Positions 10,111 to 22,819 of a stretch of DNA of 64,000 bases are shown piece after piece. Positions within the stretch are counted from its first letter, which is position 1, and every line of letters starts with the position of its first letter. Both the position numbers and the translations under genes were made by a program. The stretch lies in the NCBI GenBank assembly GCA_024449915.1, contig JAMZAV010000792.1, positions 186,001 through 250,000 of the forward strand. Direction: 5' to 3'. The notes under the pieces are model-generated. The model searched no databases and was not told the origin of the DNA. It worked only from the letters and a program-made list of their open reading frames with translations. The DNA comes from Sweltsa coloradensis. Taxonomy: Eukaryota > Arthropoda > Insecta > Plecoptera > Chloroperlidae.

Positions 10111-11040
10111 GTATCCGCGTCTGTGAACTATATGAGACCATGCAGAGAGTTCAAGGAGCCGACAACCTGTGCTATTTGACACAGATCTTGATCACAGCTC
10201 AATAGTATGTTGATTTCTCACTTCCAACCCAGATAAGTGATTTTCAATACAAACCCCGTCTGGCTTTGAAATAACGTATGTGAGAATTACACATTTGTAT
10301 TCTTGTCACGAATTTCTCTGAAAAACTCTTTGAAAAGTATTGAAAAGTGAACGGGTATCGCGTACGGGTCCAATTTTCTTTTCAGAAACTCTTAACAGTA
10401 TTTTCCATAACATTTCTAGCTGGCAATAAAGTAGCCTAGAATAACGAAGTACATTTCACCCCACAGTTGAACTGAATGTACATTACACTTATTTAGGTGT
10501 AATCTCCGAAATTAAACGAATATTTCTGCAAACACAGAATTGGAGGAATGATTTAAGGCCTAGGGTTCAGGTTTTAATATCCCGCTGGTTTAAAAAAGAG
10601 TTATAAGCTTAAGCCGTATTTTTGGCTGCTTTATTATCTCCTATGCATATTAATAAGTTTAGCTTCATTTAGGTTTTCCACTAAAAGTTATCATTTTCTT
10701 TTAATGAGATTTTGGTTTAAAGTAGTGTACAGATTTTTAAAGCGAATGTCGTTAAGCTCCATGCGTTCCTATACCTACGCCTACGGGTATTATTATGTAA
10801 ATGTTTTAATTGGCTATTTCAAAAATCGTAACTTCGGTCAAAATATTACGTAACAACAATTCTGGAAAAAATGCATAATGTTTATGTATTTATTTAATTA
10901 TTTTATCAAAATAATTAATCTCTTCCAAAAATCAGCTACACTTTAAACAAATAGAAAACACATTAATGTGTGATAAGTTATTGTTTTTATAAATGTATTA
11001 ATATGATTCATCAGGCGCAGCGTCCTTAACAATAAGTTAC
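10111..11040. other. AT-rich intergenic DNA
   Basis: No gene or named repeat recognised. Confidence 0.4.
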
Positions 11041-12155
11041 ACTAGGAAAACGCTAAAGTCCCGCCGCGTTGATGGATGAGCTTTTTAAAGTTTAAAGTTT
11101 GCTTGGGATATCTTTTTATTATTATTATTATTTATTATTTATCATCAACAGGGTTGTACCCCACAAGTGTGATATAATATATCTTAAGTCTAAATTACAA
11201 TTATGGAATATAAAAAGAAAAAGTAGTACAAAATATAAATACAGTTCACACAATAAGGAAGGCCCTGTAAACTTACTGCTTGACATATGGTTATGTTTGT
11301 GAAGTGTGAATGTGGGTGTATGATGTGAGTGTATGGGTGCAGTGCGATTGGAAATGTTAGTGTGTGTGTGTTTCGGTGTGAATGTGAATGTGAGTATGCG
11401 TATGTGTGTGTGCGCGTGTCTAAACATGGGTTATGCAATTGTTAACCATTTACTTGATTGCTTTTGCAAGTGCTTTGTTTTGCTGCCTACGCATTGTAGG
11501 TGAATGTTGTCAAGTTTCTTTTGTTTCTTGTCAATTGGTATTATTTACCGTAAAAAACTTATATTAAAAGCTTTATTTCTATGGATTCTGGCTAACTTTT
11601 TCAACTTTTTCTTTCAAAAGGTACTACATCACCATAACCTTAATGTCCATGTATAATATGAACGTTGTTGCCCCCACCCGTTTGGTCAGAATTGGCCCAA
11701 ATGGCACGAAAATATCGCACAAAAATCAAAAAACTTATATTAAAAGCTTTATTTCTATGGATTCTGGCTAACTTTTTCATTTTTTTTTTCAAAACGTACT
11801 ACATCACCATAACCTTAATGTCCATGTATAATATGAACGTTGTAGCCCCACCCGTTTGGTCAGAATTGGCCCAAATGTCACGAAAATATCGCACTAAAAA
11901 TCGAAAAAAATCGTAAAAGTACGATATTCATGAGAAATATTTCTTCGATTGTACCCAAAAACAATACACCTCTAAGTTCAGAGATTTCGAAGGTCCTGTC
12001 AAATTTTCATCAAGATCGGATAAGCCGTTTGTCTGGTAGAGAGTTAACAAACAGACAAAAAACAAACAAAAAAAAAAAAAAAAACAAAAAAAAAACACCC
12101 GAGCTAAATTTTTTGGGGGGTCGGTGAAATTGAAGTCTTCGCTTCGCTCATCCAA
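11041..12155 (-). mobile_element. Family B element, copy 1 (1115 bp)
   Basis: Begins ACTAGGAAAACGCTAAAGTC, continues CCCGCCGCGTTGATGGATGAGC, and ends CTTCGCTTCGCTCATCCAA, i.e. the A-type ends in reverse orientation. Read on the minus strand, the segment after the start contains GGCTTATCCGATCTTGATGA and CGAAATCTCTGAACTTAGAG, matching family A. The middle differs: a GT-rich section (about 11290-11420) and a two-unit tandem repeat (11552-11903). No intact ORF. Confidence 0.7.
11552..11903. repeat. Two tandem 176-bp units inside family B
   Basis: AAAACTTATATTAAAAGC through AAATATCGCAC is repeated with period 176. Landmarks in each unit are TGGATTCTGGCTAACTTTTT, ACTACATCACCATAACCTTA and CCACCCGTTTGGTCAGAATT. 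Copy 2 of family B (21890-22080) carries one related unit plus a fragment. Confidence 0.85.
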
Positions 12156-12289
12156 TAACAATGATATAAATAAGGTTTAGTTTTGGAAATGTATCTATAA
12201 TTTAAAATGATAATTTACTGTTACCTAATTATCATACAATGATTTAAAATAGGTATGTATAGATTTGGAAATGTTACATTCACACCGTA

Positions 12290-12500
12290 ACTATAATTTC
12301 AATTCAGACGTCGACCTATATCTCACACACGTCCAAGAGTAACTGCTGACCACCCGGCCTAGGGACAGATAAGAGGCCACTGCGGTCAATATACGCGTAG
12401 CTTACACCCACTCAGCTAAACCAAACAGAACAATTACCTGCTCTAACTACCGACCAGCCGTGGAATTAGTTCGCAAAACAATAACTCCTGCCAAAGAAAA
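12290..12500. promoter_or_regulatory. Island of balanced composition, candidate conserved non-coding element
   Basis: After AT-rich flanks, this block is mixed-sequence and lacks repeats or a long ORF (ACCCGGCCTAGGGACAGATA, CACTGCGGTCAATATACGCG). It looks like a regulatory island by composition only. Confidence 0.2.
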
Positions 12501-13699
12501 CGAGGAAAATAGAGAGGATAAATAATTGTGGAATATCACATAACGCTAGTAAATATAAGTCCTAGAATAATGTGGAAAAGTAGCTAACTAGGCTAATTCC
12601 AATCATTAAATTATACGGTAGTGGGTATAATTGCTAAAATGGGAAATATGACAAAATAATTATGAAAGTTTAGAAATGCTGCTGGTTCAATTAATAAAGC
12701 GAAATATAAATTGATGGTAGTTGATGTTTAAAATGTGCTATGTTTCTAAGCTTACTCTACTTACTATGTAGATTATTGAACAATGTGTATTATAATATTT
12801 TATACTAATATCGACGATAAATCATAAAAAGGTATGATGATTGATTGATTGAAAGAGATGAAACAATAAAAATAAGATTTTCACATTTTAATCTAAATCC
12901 AAAATGAGAATATCAAAGTTGAACAAAATATTATAAAGCGAGTAACGAATTCGTAGGTTTTTACAAAGCATCGCAAAGGTAAAATATAAAGGATGGAGCA
13001 TTGGAAGAAACAAATGCAAGTCAAAGAAAAACGCTGTAAAGGAAACCGCATGTTGATTTCGGTTGCGATAAACGTCAAATGCGTAATATAACAACTTTTT
13101 CAGAAGCATTGTATTTTAATAACGGAACGTTTGTAGATATAGGCCATGCTACTCCACAGGCAAAAACAAACGATAGAATGTAAAATAAAATATTTTATCC
13201 CGGCTTTTTCAACTTAGCTTGTCCTATACACTTTGACCTACTTTAATATCCAATATGTTACAGCACACACTCAGTTTTTACCAAAATGTAACTTCGTTTA
13301 AAATGTTCTTTTAGACATAATACGAAAAATTTCCCAAAACTAAAAAATCGTTCAAAATGAAAAGTAAAAGCTTTGAACTAAATAGATTCAGCAGAGCAAT
13401 AAGTAGCACATTTGTAGCGTATCTAAAAAAATCCAGCATAGCATTAAAAACGTGATTAAAGACAGTAATGTTGTACTGTTAGATCTTTCATGAATAAATA
13501 CTCTTTACAAAATAATCGTTAAGATTTTTTTAAAATTAAAATAATGCATTTAATTAAGTAAACTTTGAATTAAAAACTTTCGTACTATACAATTAATATA
13601 ATTGAATCGTGCAGGCAAATGCAATTTTGTCACTGTTTCTCATAAAGCACATGATACAGATCAATGTTATCTTCACTCGAAAATGGAATATATATTTTA
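12501..13699. other. AT-rich intergenic DNA
   Basis: Two overlapping minus-strand frames of 61-73 codons near 12890-13110 look like noise. No repeat family recognised. Confidence 0.4.
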
Positions 13700-13795
13700 A
13701 CCCGGCACCTCCACCAAAACTCTCGACTAGTGTATGTCCTTCTTGACAATTTTGTGTTTCACTCCCTTTTTTGGATACTAACGTTTCCGTGATTG
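13700..13795 (+). repeat. Family E repeat, copy 4 (3' part only)
   Basis: Starts at AACCCGGCACCTCCACCAAA and continues through TCCTTCTTGACAATTTTGTG to TTCACTCCCTTTTTTGGATA, the 3' extension seen in other E copies. Confidence 0.6.
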
Positions 13796-14219
13796 TCGCA
13801 TTTAATAGAGTATTTTATTACAAAGGTGAAACAATTTTAGAGTAGGTCTGGTTTGATTTGATTTGTTCAGTTGGCATTGTTTATTTGTTTTAAAGCCCAT
13901 TCTGTTGTCTTGTATCAACTGTCATTAAAAACCTGATGAAGGAGGTTGATTAACCTTTGAAATATCGTAATCTTTGTTTTATTTTGAGTAGTGTATAGTC
14001 CAAAAAACATCATGATCTTAGAGTATTTATCCTTATAGTTCTGTCTTTTTGACAGCGCAGCTTAATATTCGCTGCATCAACATTACCTTTTCTTATCACG
14101 GCCAATAAAAAAAGGATTCCTTTACAAAATGGCCGTACGAATAAACCTAAAGACAAAATTAACGTTTTCCTTAGTTTCATTACATGATTATCCCTCAAGG
14201 CTGAAATAGGGTATCAAGC

Positions 14220-14530
14220 AACCGTCCATATTGTGAGTATTAACCTACAAAGTGTCACATTTTGATTTTAGCCTTGCCTCCATGAATGCCGCCGAAATGG
14301 GTGTAATTATATAGAAGGTCTGTGCCACACATAAACTTTATGGGCCATCCAGTCGGGTCGCTTTATGCGTAACTCATGCGGTTTCGAGGCTATTAAAGAT
14401 GCGTAAATGTATTATCTCATGTACAGTCTGCACCATATCCCGATTCAAAAGCAACACCTGCTAAAGCTTTACAGAAGTTGATGAAATCGTTGTTTTTATG
14501 ATCAGTGCTTAAATATAACAAGCGATTTCT
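14220..14530. promoter_or_regulatory. Island with TTTATG-type sites, candidate enhancer
   Basis: Mixed-composition block without repeats. It contains CATAAACTTTATGGGCC and GCTTTATGCGTAACTC, which resemble binding cores for posterior Hox/Cdx-class homeodomains, plus GGGTGTAATTATATAG. Function is inferred from motif density alone. Confidence 0.25.
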
Positions 14531-15200
14531 AGAGTCCCATTTGCATCGTTAGTGTGGGTGATGGATTATTTTGAGGACTAGATGGATCATAATATTTTTA
14601 AGAATCTAATAAAAATATGAGAACGAAGGTGTACAACGTAAAAACGTTCATGAAAAAGCTAGGGTTCTATAGCAAATAATAGAGAAATAATATTGGCTAT
14701 GGCAAGTAAACGCCTCTTAAAAGCCTACTATTCGAAGGACATAGTTTGTATTGATTTTGATCATAAAAGCAAAAATAGACATGAAAGATTGTCTTCCAAT
14801 CTTCCAATTTGACCTATTTTGCTTCCCGATAAGTAGAACATTTTGGTTTTAGACAACGCATAGTTGCATTTGTTATCACCATTCCCTCGGATCTATTGGA
14901 CATACTTTAATGTGAAAAGAAGATCTTGTTGGCAAAGACTTTCTGTTTATTTAAATGAATTTTCTATCCGTCAAACGGATTCTCCGCTATTATTGAAATT
15001 TTCAGGGGACTTTTGAATCTATTAAATTTAGATATGCTTTGATTTTTATTACAATCAAACACATTTCTGTTAAAATCGTACTATTACGATTTTCTTCGAA
15101 TATACGAATGTATAGTTCCATCAAGGCGAATATATAGGAAGAGTTCGCTAATCGGCTGAGTAGTTATAAATGATCATGGTTATTATTAAATAGCTAATTG
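14531..15200. other. AT-rich intergenic DNA
   Basis: No gene, repeat or motif cluster recognised. Confidence 0.4.
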
Positions 15201-15948
15201 TTGGATGAGCGTAGCGAGCGAAGCGAAGATTCCATTTCACTACACTAGAGAAAAAAATCCGGAATGTTTTTTTTTTCTTTTTCTTTTTTTTGTATTTTTG
15301 TGTGTTTGTCAGGCTAAACCGATACTGCGATTGCGATGAAATTTTATGGAGGCTTTCGAAATCTCTAAACTTAGAACTGCCACGTTTTTGAGCGCAATCG
15401 GGAAATTTTTTCTTATAAAAAACGCAATTTTACGATTTTTTTCGATTTTTTAAAAATTTCTTCGACTTATAACACCTACACGCTTTATCCGATTGTAATG
15501 ATTTTTTCACAGAACCTTAATTTTATGAATTAAGATATTCGTGTGAAATTTGAGCGTAATCGAAAAACTATTTCTCATGAAAATCGAAATTTTACGGGTT
15601 TTTTATTGTTTAAACAATTCTTTGACTTATAACACCTACATGCTTTATCCTATTGTGATGATTTTTTCACAGAACCTTAATTTCATGAATTAATATACTC
15701 GTGTTAAATTTGAGCGCAATCGAATAATTATTTCTTAAGAAAATTGTAATTTTACGATTTTTTTTTAAATTACGATTTATTAAAAAAAATTAAGTTAATT
15801 TTTTATTTTATTTAATTTAATTAAAAAAAATCTTCGACTTAGTAATAATTTTTTCACAGAACAACAGAAAATCCGCGTTACACATGGCAGCTCAATGCAC
15901 CAATTACGCTCATCCAACAACGCGGCGGGACTTAAGCGTTTTCCTAGT
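15201..15948 (+). mobile_element. Family A element, copy 2 (full length, 748 bp)
   Basis: Same ends as copy 1: TTGGATGAGCG, then CGCTCATCCAA plus tail GGCGGGACTTAAGCGTTTTC-CTAGT. The interior tandem units (TATCCGATTGTAATGATTTT and a second, TATCCTATTGTGATGATTTT) and the AT-only stretch near 15750-15830 align with 6254-6996. Flanks are G at the left and AATTC at the right, with no duplication beyond a possible single T. Confidence 0.8.
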
Positions 15949-16019
15949 AATTCACAACATAGATGTATAACAAGTCAGCGACGACAATGGTCGATAGTGA
16001 TGAATCCAACAAGCCGACA

Positions 16020-16275
16020 CTAAGCTCTGAGTAATGAGATAATGTGTATAATTACCAGAGTGTGGCAGCCTGATTACTCAGGCGAGCCGCCGACGTCGGG
16101 CGTGCGTTCAGTCCCTAGTGTCTCAATTCGTCCGCCAGAGTCCGATAGCGCGCGACAGATGTTGTGACTGTTGTCGTTCTGAGACTGGTGTGTAGAGTGT
16201 ACGATGCAGCGGAACAAAGATCACGAGTAGCTCTTGACATCAGAACTTAGTTTTAACGTGGCCTAGGTTGGTTGT
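16020..16275 (+). promoter_or_regulatory. CpG-rich block with initiator-like TCAGT, possible promoter or 5' exon
   Basis: A sharply GC- and CpG-rich block (CCGCCGACGTCGGGCGTGCG) leads into TCAGT at 16108-16112, the arthropod initiator consensus. AGAGT lies at +28, one base from a DPE match. A nine-codon ATG frame (16204, ends TAG) follows. This may be a core promoter with a non-coding first exon, but no transcript evidence exists here. Confidence 0.3.
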
Positions 16276-17404
16276 AGGGCTGTTGAAAGTGTAGAGGGCT
16301 TTAGTTGACATTTATTAACAAATTAAAAGCTTACTTACAAAAGAATGAGTAAAAAATAAATTAATTGGAAATAGAAATGCACTCGCCCCCAAAAAATACA
16401 AAATTAAGCATATGTTAGTGGTAAAATTCAGAACCAATTTGGGCAACAGTTAAACTTTCAACCAATGGAAATTACATTTTTAGTCAATGTCAAATCGTCA
16501 TGGAATATCTTTAAATAGGAATTGAATTACGATTAGAATAATTAAGGAATAATGTTCTAAGTAGATTTCTTGATGTGATGTCAAAAATTATGATAGTGTA
16601 ATTATTTTTTTAACAGTTTTGTTAATACAATCAATGTGTGTGAAGTCCACTGAAAATCTGTTAGGCCTACTTGACTGAGCAGGCCGACTTAACGAATATG
16701 TTTGTTATATTTATTAAATAAATTTATCTTAATAAAATAACAATTATTTGTGTTTTATGTTAGCGCCCCCCGTGATCTAAGATCGCACTAGACAGCGAGC
16801 TGTGGTGATAACTGCGCGAGAGTAGACATGCCAGCGTAATGGTAAACATATCTCACACACCTCCTACTTCCAACACAAGAAGGAGCAATAAGTTACTAAC
16901 CCAAGGCCTGAAACGATAATCAACAGAATAGATTATCATTTATCACACTCTCACACTCACGACGTATTCCGTATTTGAAAAATAATCGTTCACTTTACAT
17001 ACAAATTGATTCTTTCAAATCGATCGCGGTTCTTTCTTTTCTTTCTTTCTGGAGACGACTGGTCTAGACGTTAGACAACGCATCGAGAGCTATGATTGGC
17101 GTGTTTGTGAGTCCTCTAGTCTAGGGAGGGGGGGGGGGGGTTCCCGCAGGAACCGTGCGTGGCAATTGAGGGTGATTACATTAGTCCATCAATTATTAGG
17201 AAAGTCTTTATTGTCCCAAGTTGTATCGTGTATTAACATTGTCGTCTAGGGTGGGATTATGTGGCCACACAGCATTGATTCAGAGGCAGCGTCGTTAAAT
17301 AAGGTGCTAAATCTTTATTTTAAATTAAATTAAACGATATTCTTATTTTAATGTGTTCGATTTTCCGATAAGGGTTTTGTTATTCAGAAGAACAGCTCCC
17401 CTGT
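16276..17404. other. Intergenic DNA with a 13-G tract
   Basis: Contains TAGGCCTA at 16662-16669, an A-rich tail-like segment (TTATTAAATAAATTTATC, about 16705) and 13 consecutive G at 17128-17140. No gene recognised. Confidence 0.4.
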
Positions 17405-17570
17405 AACAATCACTTGTCTGTCCGTCCGTCTGTGCGCGTGTCACGTCTGATATGAGTTTTGTTGTTGACATTATCCTTCAAAAATTAAGATACAGAATGT
17501 TTTTGGTGAACCTAGGGGTCAAATGATGAATACTTGACTTATATGTACCGGCACCTCCACCAAGAACGAA
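17405..17570 (+). repeat. Family E repeat, copy 5
   Basis: TGTCTGTCCGTCCGTCTGTG, GTGTCACGTCTGATATGAG, TACAGAATGTTTTTGGTGAA and ACCGGCACCTCCACCAAGAA appear in the same order as in copy 2. The 5' inverted end is missing. Confidence 0.7.
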
Positions 17571-18560
17571 ATTTGAACTGTGGGAAAGAAATGAATTATT
17601 TTTTTTATTTTTTTCTCTTCGTCGACCTGTTTACAGAATCGAGGAATTGTAATTGCTCTTCTGAAAATCGTCGAATTGATGCGCAATTTTTTTGCGAAAT
17701 GAAGAAGATTTCATACTCTTTTGTTACAATTGTTTCACATTTTTGCACAGGAACATTAATTCATTAATAATTTACGAACAAGTTTCAAAATACCGGGAAA
17801 AAATGGATTTTAATTTTTTTTGAAATAACAATTTGGAAAAAGCTATACACTCTTTTGGGGACGGAATAGTCTTATAGAAGCCCAGACCTGCCATTTATCC
17901 GATCCATTTGCCTGATTGAATTTTGAGAATTGAAAACAAATCGAACAACACGTCGTCCTTTGTAATCATAATGGTTTTAACGCCCCCTAAACGCCGTATG
18001 AACGAGAAAAATATACAACGATGTATCTGCAATGATTGCGAAGCTTTTAAACACAAGGACCAATTGACATGAAAACCATTTATAAAACCACGCTAAAAAA
18101 CTACGATAATAACTTTTCTGAACACATCCGAGCCTGCATTGGAATTGTCGTTTTCCTTCTCGACCTTTCAACAGAATGCATTCGCCTAGAACCGTTTGAC
18201 TTCTTTCTAGATCTCGATCGGGGGATTTCGTTTTACCTTTGGGCTTTATTCGAACCTTTGATCTCGGCTCCTTCTGTTCACCAACTATTTAACATAAACG
18301 AACAAACCTTTAGTTTCTTCTACTTGAACGATTGGTTTGTTCACACGCTGTTAGCTATAGCTGAAGCCACGGCGCAGATACCTCGTATATAGTCGTAGGC
18401 GTTGGAAGCTAATTCTGGCGTGTTTGCATCGTTAGACGGGCGATGTTCTTTGACTTGACCAATTTGTATTTCACTCTGTGGCGAAGTCGGGACTTTCAAG
18501 AGAGATGGAGAGTTGAAACTTTTAACGACAAGGAAAGGCCCAACTAGACGATGACTGTCT
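17571..18560 (+). other. CpG-rich unassigned block with a 107-codon open frame
   Basis: By hand count, 18121-18420 has about 19 CpG, clearly above its neighbours. The frame 18069-18392 (+) encodes 107 residues with a hydrophobic start and many aromatics (SFYLWALFEPLI); I do not recognise it. A pyrimidine tract ending TTTACAG near 17634 could be a splice acceptor. It may be an exon, an unclassified insertion, or a regulatory block. Confidence 0.25.
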
Positions 18561-18870
18561 GGGGTCTTTTAACTCTTAAAAAAACACCACCGTATTTTGG
18601 TTGATAAAATTTTATCATGTGCGTTTTTTCTTTCTCGTTATTTTTTTTCTGTCTTGTTTACTAAACTCATTCTGTTATTGATTATTCTTATTTGATTAAA
18701 AAAAATATATATTTAATTTGTTTCAGTTTAGTAAATTCAATGTTGATTCATAAAAAAATAAAACAAACTGTTTCTTATCGATGCCCGATGTTTTATCCTA
18801 TGTGACCTTGTTCAGGTGACAAACTAATTTATAAGGGTGTTAGATAATTGTGAACGGAATATCCGAAGGC

Positions 18871-19015
18871 TGTTTAAGAGAAATCAATCCCAACATTCGC
18901 AAGAACGACTGGGGAACACCTATAGGAAAACTTTCAGTTAGCATTACCGGTAGTGGATTCGAACCCATGACCTTTCGAATAAGAGTCTCGACCACACGCT
19001 ACGCATGAGGTATCT
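18871..19015 (-). repeat. tRNA-related SINE (group G), copy 1
   Basis: Minus strand has GTCGAGACTCTTATTCGAAA, then B-box GGGTTCGAATCC, then a body ending in CTTAAAC. It aligns over ~135 bp with 55313-55445, including AACTTTCAGT and CATTCGCA..AACGACT on the plus strand. Confidence 0.6.
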
Positions 19016-20279
19016 CGTCAGTTTTGATTCATTTTTTATAAAGAAAACTCGAGATTGCTTCTAAAGAAGTGTTATAAAAAAGAAAAGAACCAAATTTGTG
19101 ATGATACGTTTTTCGATTCACGTTTAATATTTTTAAGGCACAAACTCGTTTAAAGATGGGACTCCAGGAGAACACTGCGAATTGTTACAAGTTCATTGCT
19201 TCCGATGAAGAAATCGCAGCGATTTTACCAATTGAGAAGCAACGGGTTTTTCTCAACCTCTATTAGGTAGTTGTTCTCTGATTAATGTTCGTCTATTTCT
19301 CAAGCCGACAAGTCTGTACAGTCTCTTCTTCTTCGCCACAAGAACAAACCGAGTTTCGTCTCGAGTATTTTTGGTTCTCTTTGTTCATACTGTATACGAA
19401 CAATTGTGAAACATAACCGATTGTATGAATATAGAATACCATCCTGCATGCCCTAAATGTGATGCATTGCAAAACGTTTATCTATATTGTAAATATTTGA
19501 ATGTATCCTCCACTCCAATTGAATATACACCGTGCATACAGACTAGAAAATAATTTGACTTTTATCAAATCACAATGCATAGCCTACTCACTTGAACGTG
19601 TATTGCACATAAATGCTAGTTACATTCATTCAAAAGTGTTAAAATAGATTGCTGAAGTGTAATTGAACAATTGTTTAAAATATACCGTTTACTTAAGCCA
19701 TTCGCTACAACCGTTTGTATATGTAGAGATAATGATTTAACTATGAATTTATAACAAAGTCAGATGGTTTGAAGATATAGCTAAAATTGTATTATAAACA
19801 ACATTTATGTAGAAAAAACTCAATATTCACAAAAAAAATAAGTAGAAAAGACTAAACAAACTTTGCAAATAGAACACTCATACTTTGAAGATCCTTAAAA
19901 CGCAAGCTAGAACATAGTAGAAATCCAAAATAGCAAAAAAAAACACACATTCCAGCTTGAGAATGCCAATGTTCTGATTGCTTTTCCAAGAAATATTAAA
20001 CTACGTAACATATGTTGAAGACAGAAAAATGTAAGAGATACGATAAAAAATATTTGTATGACATAACAAAAATTGAAATAATTAATATTTAGGTAATGAA
20101 AATGTATAACAGAACATGCTGCGTATATAAGTAATAATTATCAATAACAAAAATTGAACCAAATGAAGCCTAGCCATGTGAAACGGAAACATTGACGACG
20201 AAAATAAATATGTTTTCAGCATTCTCACTACAAAGTATTTTCACAGCACACACAGTTAACACAATAAATCATCTGGACA
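19016..20279. other. Intergenic DNA
   Basis: The left part (about 19140-19410) has balanced composition and frequent CpG; the rest is AT-rich. No gene or repeat family recognised. Confidence 0.35.
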
Positions 20280-20480
20280 TGATCCTCGAGTTAATTACCG
20301 TGTTCTGCGCCGCTTTCCTAGTGTGAAGAAGACAGGATAATTAATTAATAAGATTCACCGAGGTTAGAATATTGGAGCTAATCAGACGTGGCTGTCACAG
20401 GTATTCTCGGACCTGCGACATGCATGGCCAATTAGCATGACGTAGAATTCAAAGTTGGTTAAACTGATTGGCCATGGACA
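20280..20480. promoter_or_regulatory. Homeodomain-site-rich island, candidate enhancer
   Basis: Contains AGTTAATTACCG, GATAATTAATTAATAAG, GCTAATCAGACG and GGCCAATTAGCATGACG within 200 bp of otherwise balanced sequence. CCTGCGACATGCATGGCC is a further complex motif. No ORF. Inferred from motif clustering. Confidence 0.3.
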
Positions 20481-21768
20481 TTGATACATTTACTTGCACA
20501 ATTGGATCTATCAATGACTGCAATTCATCTTACAACGTGACAAAATATTAAAAGGAACATTTTGCAACACAATATGAGATCTATTATTAGTAATATTTCA
20601 AAAAAAGGGGGGGAGACAATGAGATGCATAGTTAATTTAATTAAAAAAAATAGTACAGATTCAAGAAAGTTATTCTACTTTCATCATAATATTCTAGATT
20701 TGAATACCACTCAGTGCTGTACAGGAATTTTGAATACGGAAAATAAAGACAAATTAATAGTAGTAGTTGTAGAGAAAATTTTAATGTGTCTTCATTGACA
20801 ATTCAACGACAATTTTTTTTAATTGTATTTATTTTTTAACTTTTATTTTAATGATATTTTTCGAAAACAATAATATTGACTGCTGTTGTAACTTCTTCTG
20901 ATTGTTATCAAAATGAAATCACTCAGTTTACTAACGACGAATCATATTGTAAATCAAACTGTGATTTGAACCTTCCTCAACATAATTACGACTCAGGAAA
21001 TGTTTGATAATGCTCATCACTGCAACACTATTAGCACACAGCGCTGATTCCGTTATGTAAAGCGCACAAGTTATAAAACATGATTAATATGGCTGTGTTG
21101 GAGTGGACGCTTCGGCTGCCCCGAACAATGCGTTGCTGCTAGTCGAAGGTTTGACGGGTTTTAAGGGTCGAGGGATCAGAACCTAGTGTAAGACGAGGCC
21201 TTAATGCCACTCGGTAATATGTCAGCTTGTCGTTAATCATCATCAGCGACGGCTTAGGAACGAACAGAGCTCCCGCTATTCACACAAATGTGGGGGGGTT
21301 TAAATGTTGAGCAAAGACTGTGTACCTATCAGCACACTTAGTTTAAAAACTTCTTTAAGAACCGTTTAAATAATATGTTATATTGAGGAGCTTCAAAGGT
21401 ATCAAACGACACAATTACGGAGGTCTCGGATTCGATACCTGCCACCGGCAATTCTGACTAAAGATTTTGTTCGAATATTATTAATTTTTAATTTCTTTAA
21501 TGATTTATAATCATTCGGAATATTGCAACGATCATATAGCCTTAATTAAAATTTTCAAAATAATTAAAATTTTCAAAATACAGTGGAAATATAACAATAT
21601 ATAATTGACAATAACGAAAAACTACATAAAATGGCAATAATAAAACAAAATAAAGCCTACATTAAACAAAACAAATTAAAGAAAATAATGTTCACCTTTG
21701 CCAAGAGAAGAATGCTGCGCTTGATTCTCATTAATTCAATAACAAGGCTGCTTCGCAAACGCTTTTTC
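20481..21768. other. Intergenic DNA
   Basis: Mostly AT-rich. The GC-richer part at about 21090-21290 has no ORF I recognise. A short direct repeat (AATTAAAATTTTCAAAAT twice) is at 21546-21581. Confidence 0.35.
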
Positions 21769-22483
21769 CAGTCGCGTTGATGGATGAGCTTTTTTAAATA
21801 TTTATTTCCAATGATTACGTTTTTAAGTGGAATCTCATTACATTTTCTATAGTTACTTGATATAACTTGTTAATTATACACCTGTAAAAGGCTTATATTA
21901 AAACCGTTATTTCTATGAATTTTGACCAAATTTTGCAAATTTTTCTTTCAAGAGGCACTACATCACCATAATCTTGATGTCAATGTAAAATATGAATGAT
22001 GTAGCCACAACCGTTTGGTCAGAATCGGCCCAAATATCACGAAAATATCTCATTAAAAACCGGGGGAAAAATCGTGAAAGTACGATTTTTATAAGAAATA
22101 TTTTTCAATTGTCTCTAAAATCATAACATATATAATTTCAGTGATAATAGACGTTCCCATAAAGTTGCATCAACATTGGAGTAGCCGTTTTCCAAATATC
22201 ACGAAAATATCTCATTAAAAAATGAAACAAATCGTAAAAGTATGATAATCATAAGCTAAGAAATATTTGATCGATTATACCAAAAAACGTGGCAGGTCCA
22301 AGTTCAGAGATTTCGAAGGTCCCCTCCAATTTTCATCAAGATCGCATATGCCGTTTTCCCGGTGGAGAGCGAACAAACAAACAAAAAACCTACCAAAAAC
22401 AAATCACCCGAGCTATTTTTCTTGGGGTAACGTAAGTGAAAAAAAAACAAAGTGAAATTGAAGTCTTCGCTTCGCTCATCCAA
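21769..22483 (-). mobile_element. Family B element, copy 2
   Basis: The left end is damaged (CAGTCGCGTTGATGGATGAGC instead of the full ACTAGG tail); the right end is CTTCGCTTCGCTCATCCAA. The interior has ACTACATCACCATAATCTTG and ACCGTTTGGTCAGAATCGGC, then TTCAGAGATTTCGAAGGTCC, as in copy 1. No intact ORF. Confidence 0.7.
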
Positions 22484-22819
22484 CTAACGCACCACATTTT
22501 ATTCCGTGGGATAGTAAACATTAGATATTTATTAAAACACGAAACTCGAAAACTTTATTTATAAACCAGTCTGAATATCAGAATCCACCTCTCCAGCCAG
22601 GGAATGTAAATAAAGTTCTTCAGTCTCGTCATCATGTTCCGTCTCCTGACCACGTTCAGCCCATCATGTTGTGGCGCCGGGTGTAGTAGTTACCTTCCTA
22701 GCTAGCTGGGTGGTGGTGGACGAGACTACGTGAGCCGATATGTAAGCGACGCGTGAGAGCGCATGAGATCTGCATGAGAAGGGTCGGGTAATGAACTCGG
22801 TACGTGAAGATCAACCGTC

